A stretch of 43,419 bases of DNA from a virus. A program made the translations under genes and the position numbers. Below, piece after piece: positions 43,098 through 43,419 of this stretch; within the stretch, counting starts at the first letter, position 1, and each line of letters opens with the position of its first letter. Where the stretch lies: IMG/VR virus record IMGVR_UViG_3300035661_000125, positions 1 through 43,419 of that record. One strand, 5' to 3'. Under the pieces are notes generated by a model. It ran no database searches, had not been told where the DNA came from, and saw only the letters and a list, made by a program, of their open reading frames with translations.

Positions 43098-43346
43098 GTG
43101 CCCAACCCGGACACCCCCGATGATCGCAAGGCTCGCGTGGCCTACCTGCCGGTGAGCCCGTCCCGCTATGTGCGCCTAGCCACCGCCCAAGCGGCCACGG
43201 GCTACACCATTGAGGCGATACAGACCAAGATCAAGCGTGGCGTCTGGCTGGAGGGGTATGAGTACATTCGCGCCCCAGATGGCAACGTGCTGGTGGATCT
43301 GGTGGGGTACGAGCGATGGGTAGAAGGCCAACGACGGGCGGGGTAG
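43098..43346 (+). CDS. xis: Excisionase
   Basis: 82 residues from GTG 43098 with GAGGTG 6 bases upstream. YVRLATAQAATGYTIEAIQT, then KIKRGVWLEGYEYIRAPDGN and VLVDLVGYERWVEGQ follow the phage excisionase pattern ('GVW.EG.....PDG...VD...IE.WV'). It is a small winged-helix DNA-bending protein needed for prophage excision. It overlaps the integrase start by 31 bases. Confidence 0.85.
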   Translation: MPNPDTPDDRKARVAYLPVSPSRYVRLATAQAATGYTIEAIQTKIKRGVWLEGYEYIRAPDGNVLVDLVGYERWVEGQRRAG

Positions 43347-43419
43347 TACCGGCAGGCGACCGCATCACCGTGCGCTTCACATGGCAGGGCCAGGATCTGC
43401 GACCCACCCTGGACCTCAA
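43316..43419 (+). CDS. int: Phage integrase, N-terminus only
   Basis: ATG 43316 inside the xis end. 34 codons are visible: MGRRPTTGGVVPAGDRITVR, FTWQGQDLRPTLDL. The 'I.VRFTWQG...R.TL.L' pattern is the arm-type DNA-binding domain of phage tyrosine integrases (DUF3596-like). This N-terminus is not that of integron IntI. The gene continues past the window. Confidence 0.8.
   Translation, partial: MGRRPTTGGVVPAGDRITVRFTWQGQDLRPTLDL

Noticed and set aside
43316-43419. The right-edge integrase as an integron integrase
   Set aside because: The visible N-terminus has the phage arm-binding pattern, overlaps xis and runs as in temperate phages; IntI has no such domain. Only 34 codons are visible, so this remains to be confirmed outside the window.
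1-43419. CRISPR array, rRNA genes, transposase genes
   Set aside because: No regularly spaced identical repeats, no rRNA-like conserved segments and no transposase motifs were seen on either strand.

Overview
The window is most of a temperate, short-tailed (podovirus-type) phage or prophage from a high-GC bacterium, probably a betaproteobacterium; host class is inferred from base composition and gene style only. It holds an N4-gp56-like capsid protein, a P22-like portal, both terminase subunits, a lysis set, a DnaB-type helicase with its initiator, a cro/cI-type switch, a recombination pair, an excisionase and the first codons of an integrase cut by the right edge. There is no tape-measure gene.

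Layout. 1-20,254 (minus strand): virion, lysis and packaging genes, transcribed right to left. Most are joined by ATGA or GTGA stop/start overlaps. 20,260-24,107 (minus): small accessory genes (MazG-like, Tat-signal protein, J-domain protein, KTSC protein). 24,108-25,016: a non-coding control region with three iterons, an inverted pair of DnaA boxes and divergent promoters. 25,017-31,292 (plus): about 15 small early genes carrying two families of repeated hairpins, then a DUF932 protein, a histone-deacetylase-fold hydrolase and an HTH protein. 31,241-35,378 (minus): YbcO-like nuclease, NinB, DnaB helicase, replication initiator and a Cro-like regulator. 35,474-39,206 (plus): LexA/CI-type repressor, a membrane protein, a putative annealing protein, a PD-(D/E)XK exonuclease and a coiled-coil protein. 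43,098 to the end (plus): excisionase and integrase start.

The most remarkable part is 39,332-42,987. It reads as an array of nine small gene cassettes separated by integron-type attC recombination sites, with no integron integrase in the window. A tenth cassette, exactly 531 bp (20,365-20,895), sits alone inside a small gene of the minus-strand operon. Removing it at the predicted G/TT crossover restores a 62-codon reading frame. In all ten cassettes the genes run opposite to the polarity of their attC, so the attC lies at the 5' end of the gene and sometimes contains its start codon. The window therefore looks like a phage that has collected integron cassettes, both as an array next to xis/int and as a single secondary-site insertion with its own promoter.

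Other points of interest are a tRNA-like cloverleaf inside the small terminase gene, a holin/transglycosylase fusion, a CsrA-like protein beside the capsid genes, a PhoD-like phosphatase in a virion gene, and a shared operator motif (GGTNNACC-N5-GGTNNACC) at several promoters.
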